This document shows positions 49,199-58,242 of a DNA stretch of 64,000 nucleotides, in pieces. Location of the stretch: assembly GCF_014203855.1 (NCBI RefSeq), contig NZ_JACHJV010000001.1, forward strand, positions 6,076,001 to 6,140,000. The letters are read 5' to 3'. The notes beneath the pieces are model-generated. The model had not been told where the DNA came from and ran no database searches. It saw only the letters and a list, made by a program, of their open reading frames with translations. Both the position numbers and the translations under genes were made by a program. Source of the DNA: Kitasatospora kifunensis. GTDB taxonomy: Bacteria; Actinomycetota; Actinomycetes; Streptomycetales; Streptomycetaceae. Each line of letters opens with the position of its first letter. Positions within the stretch are counted from its first letter, which is position 1.

Positions 49199-50350
49199 GT
49201 GACCCAGCAGTTCTCTGCCGTTCAGCAGAGCGATATCAACGGACTGTTAGCACTCTATCGACAGGTCTACGGCAGCGGCTATGCGCTGCCGATCGGCACC
49301 GATCCCGCCGTGATGGCACGGGAGATCGCCGCTGCGCACACCACCTGGCTGGCCGCCCGGGAGCCGGGCAGCGGCCGGATCGTCGGGACCATCATCGGTA
49401 CCCTCGATCCGCACGAGCGGCTCGGCAAGCTCCAGGGGCTGGTCATCCACCCCGACGCCCGTGGCACCGGCCTGGCGCACCAGGCGGTGCGCCAACTCGC
49501 CGAGACGCTGCTCACCGGCGAGCGGCCCGCCGACTCGGTCTACGCCACCGCCCGCACCAACTCCACCGCGCCGCAACGGGTCTGCCTGAGCGCCGGGTTC
49601 CGCGCGCTGGGTATCTTCCCGAACCTGCGCAAGGCCGAGGAGCACGAGACGATGGTGCTGCTCGCCAAACACCGCCCGGGCGTGCTGGAGCGCCGGCTGC
49701 CGGTGGAGCGGGTGCCGGCCGGGCTGGCCGAGCTGGTCCGCGCGCTGCACCAGGCGGTCGGCCTGCCCGAGCAGCCGCTGCCCGCGATCGACCACGAGCC
49801 GCTGCCGACGCGCCAACGCCGTTCTGCCGGCGCCGAGATGGAGTTCGTCGACGCGCCGCAGTTCGTGCAGCGCCGCACCGTCGAGGCGCTGCCCGATCCC
49901 GAGCAGCGCTTCTACCCGTTCCACACCCCGAACGTCATGCTGACCTCGGCGGACGGCGCCCACGAGGTCTACGTCCAACTGAACCGCTCGGACGGCTACT
50001 GCGCCCTGATCGGCACCCCCGGCGGCGGCCTGGACACGCTGGCCGAGGTCTTCGAGACCCTGATCACCCGGCTCGCCGAGCGCGGCGCCTCGCACATCGA
50101 AGCGCTGCTGCCGCTGGACCGCTACGCGGACCTGCGACTGCTTCTCTCCCACGGCTTCCTGCCCGCCGCCGCCTACCCGGCCATGCGCCGCCAGGGCGAG
50201 GGCTTTCGCGACTACGTGGTGATGACCCGCAGCCTGCAGCCGCTCGACTTCCGCGGCCTGTCCATCGACGCGGCCTTCCAGCCGTTCACCGAGCAGTACA
50301 TCGAGCTGTGGAAGCAGCAGTACCTCAACACGCACGAGGTGTTCCAATGA
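49199..50350 (+). CDS. GNAT-family acetyltransferase, two-domain, first gene of LuxE/LuxC operon
   Basis: 383 residues from GTG 49199. The N-terminal GNAT domain (about 1-155) has LQGLVIHPDARGTGLAHQAVRQL, the acetyl-CoA-binding V-x-P-x-x-R/Q-x-x-G-x-G/A motif. A C-terminal half (about 210-345) looks like a second degenerate GNAT-type fold (VMLTSADGAHEVYVQL, YADLRLLLSHGFLPAAAYP). The ATGA overlap with the LuxE-like gene makes it part of that operon. It could acylate the operon's product or an acyl carrier. Confidence 0.82.
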   Translation: MTQQFSAVQQSDINGLLALYRQVYGSGYALPIGTDPAVMAREIAAAHTTWLAAREPGSGRIVGTIIGTLDPHERLGKLQGLVIHPDARGTGLAHQAVRQLAETLLTGERPADSVYATARTNSTAPQRVCLSAGFRALGIFPNLRKAEEHETMVLLAKHRPGVLERRLPVERVPAGLAELVRALHQAVGLPEQPLPAIDHEPLPTRQRRSAGAEMEFVDAPQFVQRRTVEALPDPEQRFYPFHTPNVMLTSADGAHEVYVQLNRSDGYCALIGTPGGGLDTLAEVFETLITRLAERGASHIEALLPLDRYADLRLLLSHGFLPAAAYPAMRRQGEGFRDYVVMTRSLQPLDFRGLSIDAAFQPFTEQYIELWKQQYLNTHEVFQ

Positions 50351-51558
50351 GCACAGTCAGCCAGAGTGCCCAGGTGAGCTTGGCCGCGCGCTATCTCGAC
50401 CCGGTCCAGGTCCCCGATCCGGCCGCGCTCGGGCACGTCCAGCAGCTCTTCGACCTCGCCGAGCCCTACCTGGTCGGCCCCGAGCTCGACGAACTCTTTG
50501 CGCAGGCGATGAACGAGTCCAACGCCTGGCACGCCGCCCGTTCGCCGTTCTTCGGCAAGCTCTGGGAGTCCAGCGGGGCCGCCAAGCGCCCGCTGGAGTC
50601 GGCCGCCGACCTGGCCCGACTTCCTTTCGTGCACGCCAACTTCTTCAAGGCGCACGAGATCGTCTCGATACCCGAGGAGGACGTCAAGATCCACCTGACC
50701 TCCTCGGGCACCACCGGGCAGAAGTCGCAGATGTTCTTCGACGACTGGACGCTGCGCAACGGCCAGCGGATCGTGGCCCGGATCTTCGACTCCTACGGCT
50801 GGCTGGGCGAGGACGAGCCGGTCAACTACCTGCTCTCCAACTACCAGCCGCGCCCGGGGTTGAACCTGGGCACCTCGTTCACCGACGAGTACCTGTGCCA
50901 CTTCGCGCCGGTCCGCTCGGCCGAGTACGCGCTCAAGCACACCGGCAGTGGCCACGAGTTCGACCCGTTCGGCTGCGTGCGAGCGCTGCTGCGGTTCGCC
51001 GAGGAGGGCGCGCCGGTGCGCATCCTCGGATTCCCCGCCTTCCTCTCCTTCACCCTCGACCGGATGCGCGAACTCGGCCTGCCACCGGTCACCTTGGACC
51101 CGCGCTCGCTGGTGGTCTTCGGCGGCGGCTGGAAGGCCAACGCGGACAAGCAGGTCACCAAGCCGGAGCTGTACCGGCGCATCCACGAGCAGTTGGGCAT
51201 CCCGGACGAGCGGATCAGGGACGGCTTCGGCGCGGTGGAGCACTCGGTGCTCTACATGGAGTGCGCCAACCACCGGCTGCACGTGCCGACTTGGTCACGG
51301 ATGCTGGTGCGCGACGTGCGCACCCTGCAGCCGCTGGGCTACGGCGAGCGCGGCTACGCCCAGTTCATCTCGCCCTACATCACCTCGGTGCCCGCCCAGT
51401 CCGTGCTGATGGGCGACCTGGTCTCGCAGCACGCCCCCGAGGAGTGCGGCTGCGGGCTGCCCACGCCCTGGTTCGCCGTGCACGGGCGGGCCGCGCTCAG
51501 CCGGAACCGCAGCTGCGCCATCGCCGCCGCCGAACTGCTCAAGGGGAAGACCTCGTGA
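50347..51558 (+). CDS. LuxE-like acyl-protein synthetase
   Basis: 403 residues from ATG 50347. It matches the LuxE/acyl-protein synthetase family (PF04443), an adenylating fold: LPFVHANFFKAHEIVS, then the ATP-binding HLTSSGTTGQKSQMFFD, VFGGGWKANADKQV, and DGFGAVEHSVLYMEC. The C-terminus has EECGCGLPTPWFAVHGRA, placing Cys near the region of the LuxE acyl-Cys. LuxE activates a fatty acid as acyl-AMP and passes it to LuxC for reduction. It overlaps both neighbours by 4 bp. No luxAB genes are present, so the aldehyde is used otherwise. Confidence 0.88.
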   Translation: MSTVSQSAQVSLAARYLDPVQVPDPAALGHVQQLFDLAEPYLVGPELDELFAQAMNESNAWHAARSPFFGKLWESSGAAKRPLESAADLARLPFVHANFFKAHEIVSIPEEDVKIHLTSSGTTGQKSQMFFDDWTLRNGQRIVARIFDSYGWLGEDEPVNYLLSNYQPRPGLNLGTSFTDEYLCHFAPVRSAEYALKHTGSGHEFDPFGCVRALLRFAEEGAPVRILGFPAFLSFTLDRMRELGLPPVTLDPRSLVVFGGGWKANADKQVTKPELYRRIHEQLGIPDERIRDGFGAVEHSVLYMECANHRLHVPTWSRMLVRDVRTLQPLGYGERGYAQFISPYITSVPAQSVLMGDLVSQHAPEECGCGLPTPWFAVHGRAALSRNRSCAIAAAELLKGKTS

Positions 51559-54146
51559 CCACCGCACCGCACGTTCTGCCAGAGGGCCTGTCCGAAGGCT
51601 CGGACGACCTGCCGCACTACTGGCAGGGCGAGTTCCTCGACGACGCCGAGGCCGAGCACCGCCTGGACGAACTGGAGGCCCACGTCCGCTCGGTGCTCGC
51701 CGAGCCCCCGCTCAGCCCGCTGACCGTGCTGGCCGCCTGCGACCTGCTGTCCACCGCGCTGCGTGACCCGGACAGCGCCCAGAGCAAGCTGCTGGCCGAG
51801 GAGTTGGCCAGTGCCCAGGTCGCCGAGGCCGAGGCGGTCCGCACCCTGCGCGATGTCGCCCAGGCGCTGGACCGGGAGGCGCTGGAGACCAAGCTGATGC
51901 GCGAGCTCGGCGGCATCGACCCGGGGCGACTGGCCCGCTTCGACTTCCGCCGGGAGATCTTCGAGAGCTGGCTGCCGGTCGGTCTCCTCGTGCACGTCAC
52001 GCCGGGCAACGCGCCCGCCGCCGGCGCGCTCAGTGTGATCGAGGGGTTGCTCGCCGGGAACGTCAACGCGGCCAAGACCAGCGGCGATTCACGCTTCACC
52101 CAGCAGCTGCTGGCCCAGCTCGCGGCGCTCGACCCGAGCGGCGCGATCGCCCGCCGGGTGATCGTGCTGGCCTTCCCCTCCAGCCGCACCCACTGGCTGG
52201 CCCGGCTCTGCGCGGGTGCCGACGCGGTGGCCGCCTGGGGTGGCGAGGAGGCGCTGGCCGGGGTGGCCCAGCTGGTGCCGGCCGGCTGCCGCCTGGTCGA
52301 CTGGGGCCCCAAACTCTCCTTCGCCTATCTGACGAAGGACAGTTGGGACGACCCGCAGACGCTGCGCGGGATCGCCGCCGACGTCTGCCGGCTCGACCAG
52401 CAGGCCTGCTCCAGCCCGCAGTTGGTCTACCTGGACACCGAGGACGAGGAAGCTGTCTTCGCCTTCGCCGAGCGCTTCGCCGCCGTCCTGGACGAGGCGG
52501 TCTCCGAACTCGCCATCCGCGAGCGCGAGGTGCTGGAGAGCGCGGAGATCAGCAACACCGTGCTGGTGGCCGGATTGGAGGAGCACCTGGGTCTGACCCG
52601 GGTGCACGCCGACCCCGACGGCAACTGGCACGTGCTGGCCGACCTGCGCAGCGCCCTGCGCGCCTCCCCGCTGCACCGCACCGTCTGGGTCAAGCCCCTG
52701 CCGCGCACCAGGATCGTGGAGGTGCTGCGCCCGATGCGCCGCTACCTGCAGACGGTCGGGCTCGGCGCGGACCGGGCCGACACCGCCGTGCTGGCCAAGC
52801 TGGTGCTGACGGCCGGCGCCCAACGGGTCACCGTCCCGGGCGGCATGCTGGACAGCTACAACGGTGAGCCGCACGACGGCGTTTACGCCCTGCAGCGCTA
52901 CAGCCGTCGGGTGGACGTCCAGCTGGACGACCGCTTCAGCACCGATGCCTGCCTGGACGACCTGGTGGGCGTCCGTGAGTTGACGGTGCCTCAGGTGTCG
53001 GTGACCGGGAAGAGCGAGTTCGAGCGACTGCAGGGCAACCTGAGCCGGGCCGAGGTCTTCTTCCGCAGCGGCGGCAGCTCGGGCGCGCCCAAGCTCTCCG
53101 CCTTCGCCTGGGACGACTACCACGAGCACATGCGCTCGGGGGCCGAGGGCCTGCTGGCGGCGGGCTTCGATGCGCGCACCGACCGGTCGATGAACCTGTT
53201 CTTCAGCGGGCAGTTGTCCGGCGGGTTCCTCAGCTTCTACTCGGTGCTGGAGACCCTGCAGGCCGTGCAGTTCCCGATGGTGGCCCAGGAGGACCACGCG
53301 ATGGTCGCCCGCGCGATCGTCGAGCACCGGGTGGACACCCTGTTCGGCATGCCGAACTACCTGCTGCGGGTCTTCACCGAGGGTGCCGCTGACTTGCGTG
53401 CCTACCGGGGCGTGCGGAAGGTCTTCTTCGGTGGCGAGCACTTCCCCAAGCGTCAACAGGACTGGCTGCGCGAGGAGTTCGGCGTAGAGCTGATCCGCTC
53501 GGCGGCCTACGGCAGCGTGGATGCGGGGCCGCTCGGCTACCAGTGCGCGCACGCCGGGGGCCGGGTGCACCACCTGTTCAGCGGGGTGCAGACGCTGGAG
53601 ATCCTGGACCGCACCGAGGACCGCCCGACGGCTGTCGGCGAGGTCGGGCGCCTGGTCTTCACCGCCCACACCCGGCGCGGCCAGCGCCTGGACCGCTACG
53701 AGATCGGCGACCTCGGCCGCTGGATCGAGGGCGACTGCGAGTGCGGCCGGCGCACCCCGCGCTTCGAACTGCTCGGCCGTTTCGGCGACATCTTCCGGGC
53801 CGGCGGGCACTTCCTCAACTACCGCCGCTTCGTCACGGTCGCGGAGGAGGCCCTGGACCACGTGGGCGCGGTGCAGCTGGTGATCGAGGAGGGCGCCGGG
53901 TCGGGGACTGGGTCGGGGACTGGGTCGGCGGCGACGCTGACTGTGTTGCTCGGGGGCTTCGAACCCGGTGACCGCAGCGCCGATCAGCTGGCCCAGGCCT
54001 TCCTGACGGAGTACCCGGAACTGGCGACCGACGTCGTCCTCGACAAGGTGGTCGAGCTGCACGTCAAGGCGGCGCCGGCGGACGCCTTGGCCCACACCGA
54101 GGCCAGTGGCAAGCTCCGCGAGGTGGTGGACCTGCGGGTCGGCTGA
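51555..54146 (+). CDS. LuxC-type acyl-CoA reductase fused to an adenylate-forming ligase domain
   Basis: 863 residues from GTG 51555. Residues about 90-470 match LuxC, an NADPH-dependent fatty acyl reductase of the aldehyde dehydrogenase superfamily: VTPGNAPAAGALSVIEGLLAGN, and the acyl-Cys in RLDQQACSSPQLVYL. Residues about 490-860 form a LuxE/phenylacetate-CoA-ligase-like domain (FFRSGGSSGAPKLSAF, YGSVDAGPLGYQC, YEIGDLGRWIEGDCECGRRTP, GRFGDIFRAGGHF). A Gly/Ser/Thr minisatellite (GSGTGSGTGS) lies near 780. The fusion couples activation and reduction in one chain. Confidence 0.88.
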   Translation: MTTAPHVLPEGLSEGSDDLPHYWQGEFLDDAEAEHRLDELEAHVRSVLAEPPLSPLTVLAACDLLSTALRDPDSAQSKLLAEELASAQVAEAEAVRTLRDVAQALDREALETKLMRELGGIDPGRLARFDFRREIFESWLPVGLLVHVTPGNAPAAGALSVIEGLLAGNVNAAKTSGDSRFTQQLLAQLAALDPSGAIARRVIVLAFPSSRTHWLARLCAGADAVAAWGGEEALAGVAQLVPAGCRLVDWGPKLSFAYLTKDSWDDPQTLRGIAADVCRLDQQACSSPQLVYLDTEDEEAVFAFAERFAAVLDEAVSELAIREREVLESAEISNTVLVAGLEEHLGLTRVHADPDGNWHVLADLRSALRASPLHRTVWVKPLPRTRIVEVLRPMRRYLQTVGLGADRADTAVLAKLVLTAGAQRVTVPGGMLDSYNGEPHDGVYALQRYSRRVDVQLDDRFSTDACLDDLVGVRELTVPQVSVTGKSEFERLQGNLSRAEVFFRSGGSSGAPKLSAFAWDDYHEHMRSGAEGLLAAGFDARTDRSMNLFFSGQLSGGFLSFYSVLETLQAVQFPMVAQEDHAMVARAIVEHRVDTLFGMPNYLLRVFTEGAADLRAYRGVRKVFFGGEHFPKRQQDWLREEFGVELIRSAAYGSVDAGPLGYQCAHAGGRVHHLFSGVQTLEILDRTEDRPTAVGEVGRLVFTAHTRRGQRLDRYEIGDLGRWIEGDCECGRRTPRFELLGRFGDIFRAGGHFLNYRRFVTVAEEALDHVGAVQLVIEEGAGSGTGSGTGSAATLTVLLGGFEPGDRSADQLAQAFLTEYPELATDVVLDKVVELHVKAAPADALAHTEASGKLREVVDLRVG

Positions 54147-54155
54147 CGTCCGCTT

Positions 54156-54193
54156 CCGGTGGGGGTGACGGCAATCGCCGTCACCCCCACCGG
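54156..54193. terminator. Perfect 17-bp bidirectional terminator
   Basis: Positions 54156-54172 pair perfectly with 54177-54193 across the loop AATC. The hairpin lies 10 bp after the LuxC-ligase stop and 10 bp before the end of the convergent ligase gene. Confidence 0.9.
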
Positions 54194-54202
54194 CGTTGAG
54201 CC

Positions 54203-55525
54203 TCAGCCCAGTCGCTCGTCCGGCTGCTCGTCCGGCTGCTCATCAAGCCGCTTGTTCAGTCGCTCGTCCAGCAACCGGACCGCCTTGCCGCTGCGCGGGT
54301 TGACGGTCAGGCCGCTCGGGCCGACCCACTCCACGGCCACCGGGTGGATCGCCCCGCGCGTCACCTGGTCGGTGAACAGCGGCCTGCGCACGTCCAGTTG
54401 CTCGATGATGGCGGCTTCGAGCGCGTCCCGCCCAGCTGCCTGCGGGGTGCTGTCGGCCAGCCGCAGGGTCATCTGGTCGCGTTCGTCGAAGTGGCGCACC
54501 ACCACCTGCAGGCCACCGATCCGGCCCTCCTTGTCGGTCTCCGCCACCAGCTCCCGCAGGTCCTCCAGGAAGATGCTCACCGGCCCGACCCGGGCCCCCT
54601 CCTCGGCCCGGCCCAGCAACCGGAAGGTGCGGCTGGGGAAGTCCACCCACTCGGCCAGATCGCCCACCGGGTAGCGGATCATCGGCGTCAGTCGCCGCAC
54701 CAGGTCGGTGGCCACCACCCGCCCCGCCCGCCCCGGCTCCTCGATCGGCTCACCGGTCACCGGATCCAGCAGCTCCACCACCTTCTCAGCTGTGAGTACT
54801 TGGTGCACCCGATTGTCGAACTCCCCGGCCACCGGCGCCGCCAGCACCCCGGCATCCACGCTCGCGTAGCCGATGGAGCGAACCGTGATGTTCGGGAACG
54901 CCTGCTTGATCAGGGGCAGTTGGTCGTCGTGGAAGGCCTCGCCGCTGAACAGTGCGAGCCGGATGAGGGGGAGGGTGCCCACCGTGTCCACCACCTCGCG
55001 CGCCAGCCGGGAGAGGGAGGTGGGCAGTGCGGCGATGACGGTGGCGGAGAAGTCCCGCATCGTCTGGACCACCTGCTCCGGCGAGGCCGCCCCGCCGATC
55101 GGCAACTGCACGGTGGGGACGGAGGCTTCCTGGAACAGGTTGAGGGTGAAGACGAAGCTGGAGTACAACTCCCCGGCGTAGAACAGGTTCGCCACCCGAT
55201 CCCCGGGCGCGACCCCGGCCGCGACCAATCCGTCGCTGAACCGCCGTGCCATCGCCCGCCACTCGGGGCGGGTGTAGAAGGAGATCCGCGGCATCCCGGT
55301 GGTGCCACCGGTCTTGAACACGATCCCGTCGTGATGCGGGCCGGTCAGCAACTTGCTGTCCGCGACCGTGTGGGCGTCCCAGAACGCGGTGTGGTCGATG
55401 AGGGGGAGGGCGGGGAGGTCGGCGACGTCCGCGGGCAGGTGCGCGTAGAGGTCGCGGTAGAAGGGCGAGTGGGCGCGGGCGAAGGATATGAGGTCCGCGA
55501 GGTCGGTCAGCTGAGCGTCAGTCAT
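54203..55525 (-). CDS. Phenylacetate-CoA-ligase-like adenylate-forming enzyme
   Basis: 440 residues from ATG 55525; a GTG at 55534 is possible. PaaK-like motifs are visible: ISFARAHSPFYRDLYAHLP, the P-loop GIVFKTGGTTGMPRISFYTRPEW, SIGYASVDAGVLA and YPVGDLAEWVDFPSRTFRLLGRAEEGARVG. The last 22 residues are a repeat of LDERLNKRLDEQPDE type encoded by a minisatellite. It is convergent with the LuxE/LuxC operon, resembles the ligase half of the fusion, and may supply the activated acyl group. Confidence 0.87.
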   Translation of the reverse strand: MTDAQLTDLADLISFARAHSPFYRDLYAHLPADVADLPALPLIDHTAFWDAHTVADSKLLTGPHHDGIVFKTGGTTGMPRISFYTRPEWRAMARRFSDGLVAAGVAPGDRVANLFYAGELYSSFVFTLNLFQEASVPTVQLPIGGAASPEQVVQTMRDFSATVIAALPTSLSRLAREVVDTVGTLPLIRLALFSGEAFHDDQLPLIKQAFPNITVRSIGYASVDAGVLAAPVAGEFDNRVHQVLTAEKVVELLDPVTGEPIEEPGRAGRVVATDLVRRLTPMIRYPVGDLAEWVDFPSRTFRLLGRAEEGARVGPVSIFLEDLRELVAETDKEGRIGGLQVVVRHFDERDQMTLRLADSTPQAAGRDALEAAIIEQLDVRRPLFTDQVTRGAIHPVAVEWVGPSGLTVNPRSGKAVRLLDERLNKRLDEQPDEQPDERLG

Positions 55526-55541
55526 GGGTGTCACTTCCGCC

Positions 55542-55577
55542 GAGTGGATCAGAGGACGGTGGTCCTCTGATCCACTC
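55542..55577. promoter_or_regulatory. Perfect 36-bp hairpin/palindrome upstream of the ligase gene
   Basis: GAGTGGATCAGAGGAC (55542-55557) is repeated inverted at 55562-55577 with the 4-nt loop GGTG. It lies 17 bp upstream of the leftward ligase start, in the divergent region with the SRPBCC/MarR operon. As DNA it is an operator candidate; as RNA it would be a strong hairpin right before the ligase ribosome site. Confidence 0.75.
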
Positions 55578-55758
55578 TATGGGGGTCGATAACCCTGTGA
55601 TCAGCCGGGTCTGACGCATCATCTGATCTTTCGAGCGCCGCTGGGCACCGCTGATGTCGGAAACAATCTCTGGGCAGATAGTCTCCGCATGGATAATCTA
55701 GTCACAGAACGACGGCACGGAGATCGAACGAACCCGACACCGCAGAGGGAGACCTGCC

Positions 55759-56184
55759 ATGTGGACGTACGAGAACGCCATCGAGACCACCGCCACCCCT
55801 GAGGCCATCTGGCAGTACTGGGCCGACGTCGAGCGCTGGGGCGACTGGAACGCCGACCTCGAGGCCATCCGGATCGACGGCCCCTTCGCTGACGGCACCC
55901 TGATCACCATGACTCCGGGCGGCCAGGAGCCGGTCGAGCTGTGGCTCCGGGACGTCGTCGAGAACGAGCACTTCATCGACGAGGCGCAGTTCGCCGGACT
56001 GGTGCTGCGCACCAGCCACCGGCTCGACCGGCTCGCTGACGGTGGCACCCGCGTGCTCTACCGCCTGGAGATCACCGGGCCGGACGCCGATCAGGTGGGC
56101 CCGGAACTCGGTCCGGCGGTCAGCGGCGACTGGCCGGAGACCATGGCGGCTCTGGTCAAGTGCGCCGAGCAGGGCCGGCTCTGA
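55759..56184 (+). CDS. SRPBCC (polyketide cyclase/START-like) family protein
   Basis: 141 residues from ATG 55759. The START-like fold is evident: N-terminal ENAIETTATPEAIWQYWADVERWGDWNADLEAIRIDGPF, a LITMTPGGQEPVELWLRDVVENEHFI sheet and a C-terminal helix. Members bind hydrophobic ligands. The stop overlaps the ATG of a MarR gene by one base, a common pairing in which the SRPBCC protein and regulator respond to the same small molecule. Confidence 0.88.
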   Translation: MWTYENAIETTATPEAIWQYWADVERWGDWNADLEAIRIDGPFADGTLITMTPGGQEPVELWLRDVVENEHFIDEAQFAGLVLRTSHRLDRLADGGTRVLYRLEITGPDADQVGPELGPAVSGDWPETMAALVKCAEQGRL

Positions 56185-56618
56185 TGTCCGAGCCCACCCC
56201 CGATGACAGCCCCGGCTTCCTGCTCTGGCACGCCACCCTGCGCTGGCAGCGCGAAATCGCTGCCGCGCTGGGCCCGTTGGACCTCACCCACGTCCAGTTC
56301 GTCCTACTTGCCTGCACCTGGTGGCTCAACTCCCAAGGCACCCGGCCCAACCAGCTCGCCCTGGCCACCCAGGCCGGCACCGACGTCAAAATGGTCTCCC
56401 AGGTCCTGCGCGCCCTGGAGTCCAAGGGCCTGATCCAACGCGAGACCGACCCTGCCGACACTCGGGCCAAACTCCTGCGCGTCACCGAATCCGGTGCTGC
56501 CCTGGCCCCCCGCGCCATCACCGCCGTGGAGGCCGTGGACGCGAGCTTCTTCGCCCCGGTCCCACGCGACACCGCCCTGAGCGTGCTGCGAGTCCTGGCG
56601 CACCCGCGGGGGGAGTGA
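56184..56618 (+). CDS. MarR-family transcriptional regulator
   Basis: 144 residues from ATG 56184, in a TGATG overlap with the SRPBCC gene. The winged helix has LTHVQFVLLACTWWLNSQGTRPNQLALATQAGTDVKMVSQVLRALESKGLIQRETDPADTRAKLLRVTE in outline: the recognition helix and the DxRxK/R-type wing (DPADTRAKLL). It probably controls its own operon from a site upstream of 55759, where several partial dyads occur. Confidence 0.9.
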   Translation: MSEPTPDDSPGFLLWHATLRWQREIAAALGPLDLTHVQFVLLACTWWLNSQGTRPNQLALATQAGTDVKMVSQVLRALESKGLIQRETDPADTRAKLLRVTESGAALAPRAITAVEAVDASFFAPVPRDTALSVLRVLAHPRGE

Positions 56619-56818
56619 GCCCGCGAACGCGGTGCATCGCCCAGGATGACTGCCTGAGAAGCCCGAAGGAGGGGCGTTCAGACGAGCGTTCATGCGCCTG
56701 CGCTCAGTTGTTCGTCAGGAACATGGGGGTATCTTGTCCTGCTATCGTCCACGTTGTTTCGCTATCCCCAAGCGCGGGGTTGAGTCATCCCGGCGTAGCC
56801 AGATTGGGAGCTCCACCT

Positions 56819-58006
56819 GTGCGCAGTGACGCCGTCAACCACAGCCCCCAGCAGGCATTTCGACTGATCGTCACGGGAGGCGGGACTGGTGGGCACACGT
56901 ACCCCGCGCTCACCGCCGTACGCACGTTGCGGGGCAGGCTCGCTGCTGCGGGCAGAGGGCTGGACGTCCTGTGGGTCGGGACTGCCGACGGTTTGGAGGC
57001 CCGCGTCGCGGCCGCCGAGGGGATCAAGTTCGCCGCGGTGGCGACTGGCAAGATCCGGCGGAGCAGCAATCCGCTCAAGCTGGTCTCCCCGGCCAACATC
57101 CGGGACATGGGCCGGGTGCCGCTCGGTGCCGTCCAGGCCCGCTCGATCGTCGCCGACTTCCGACCCGATGCCGTGCTCGCCACGGGCGGGTACGTGGCGG
57201 TGCCGGTGAGTCTGGCGGCCCGGATGTGCCATCGTCCGCTTGTGGTCCACGAGCAGACGGTCCGGCTCGGCCTTGCCAACCGGCAACTCGCCCGCTACGC
57301 GACCCGGTTCGCCGTCTCCTCCGAGTCCACGCTGTCGCTGCTGCCGGAATCGGCCCGCGCGGTCGCGGTGGTGACGGGCAACCCGGTGCGGCCGGAGGTG
57401 CTGACCGGGCAGCCGGACAAGGCGGTCCAGGCCCTGGGGCTGTACGGCTTCGACCGCGCCTTGCCGACCGTCTACGTGACGGGCGGGGCTCAGGGCTCGG
57501 CCCAGATCAACAACCTGGTGCGGGACGTCCTGCCGTGGCTGTTGGAACAGGCGAACGTGGTCCACCAGTGCGGGCCGGCCAACGCGGCCGGCCTGGAGCA
57601 GTCCACCCAGGCACTGCCCGCCCACCTGGCGGCCCGCTACCTGCTCACCGGCTACGTCGGACCGGAGCTGCCCGACGTCCTCGCCCTGGCCGACGTGGTG
57701 GTCTCCCGCAGTGGCGCCGGGACCATCGCCGAACTGACCGCGCTGGGCAAGGCCGCCGTGTTCGTTCCCCTTGCCAGTTCGGCGGGCAACGAGCAGGCCC
57801 ACAACGCCAGGCACCTGCAGGAGGCCGGAGCTGCGGTCGCCCTGCTCGGCGCGGTGACAGCACAGGGCCTGCGGGAGGCCGTGGCCCCGCTGCTCGCGGA
57901 CGCCGGCCTGCGCGCCCGTATGGCGGAGCGGGCACGCGTCCACGGGCGGCCGGACGCCGCCGACCGGCTCGTGGACGTCATCCTGGCCGCCGCCACCGCC
58001 ACCTGA
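56819..58006 (+). CDS. MurG-like N-acetylglucosaminyltransferase (GT28), probable paralogue
   Basis: 395 residues from GTG 56819, with GGGAG 9 nt upstream. The N-terminal G loop is VTGGGTGGHTYPAL. A lipid-facing loop has LATGGYVAVPVSLAAR, and VVHEQTVRLGLANRQLARYA. The donor-binding half has VTGGAQGSAQINN and VVSRSGAGTIAELTALGKAAVFVPL followed by NEQAHNARHL. These are the MurG signatures for UDP-GlcNAc transfer. It lies outside any cell-division cluster and beside a decayed sugar aminotransferase, so it is likely a second copy serving a glycosylated metabolite or wall variant. Confidence 0.87.
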   Translation: MRSDAVNHSPQQAFRLIVTGGGTGGHTYPALTAVRTLRGRLAAAGRGLDVLWVGTADGLEARVAAAEGIKFAAVATGKIRRSSNPLKLVSPANIRDMGRVPLGAVQARSIVADFRPDAVLATGGYVAVPVSLAARMCHRPLVVHEQTVRLGLANRQLARYATRFAVSSESTLSLLPESARAVAVVTGNPVRPEVLTGQPDKAVQALGLYGFDRALPTVYVTGGAQGSAQINNLVRDVLPWLLEQANVVHQCGPANAAGLEQSTQALPAHLAARYLLTGYVGPELPDVLALADVVVSRSGAGTIAELTALGKAAVFVPLASSAGNEQAHNARHLQEAGAAVALLGAVTAQGLREAVAPLLADAGLRARMAERARVHGRPDAADRLVDVILAAATAT

Positions 58007-58019
58007 CGTGCAACGCGTG

Positions 58020-58055
58020 TTGAGGCCCGAGGCGACCGTTCGCCTCGGGCCTCAA
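58020..58055. terminator. Perfect 16-bp terminator after the MurG-like gene
   Basis: TTGAGGCCCGAGGCGA (58020-58035) pairs with 58040-58055 around CCGT, starting 14 nt after the MurG stop and 13 nt before the end of the convergent small gene. It can end transcription in both directions. Confidence 0.88.
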
Positions 58056-58067
58056 CGGTTTCGCTGC

Positions 58068-58232
58068 TCAGGCGTTGTCGGCCGACACTGCCCTGGTCCA
58101 GTTGCTGCGGTCGCCGAGTGCGTCGATGTCGCGGCTGTAGTTTGTCACCGCGAGGGCGGCGTCCTGCGGACGGGGCGCGATCTGATCGAGCCGGGGCAGC
58201 GTGTGCGAGATGAGCAGGCGCCCGTGTTCCAT
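58068..58232 (-). CDS. Small hypothetical protein after the decayed aminotransferase
   Basis: 54 residues from ATG 58232, with GAGG 8 nt upstream, beginning 10 nt after the stop of the DegT remnant. It reads MEHGRLLISHTLPRLDQIAP and then DAALAVTNYSRDIDALGDRSN. No family is recognised. Codon use looks coding. It may be a once-coupled partner of the aminotransferase or a truncated remnant. Confidence 0.5.
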   Translation of the reverse strand: MEHGRLLISHTLPRLDQIAPRPQDAALAVTNYSRDIDALGDRSNWTRAVSADNA

Positions 58233-58242
58233 GGTTCTTGCC

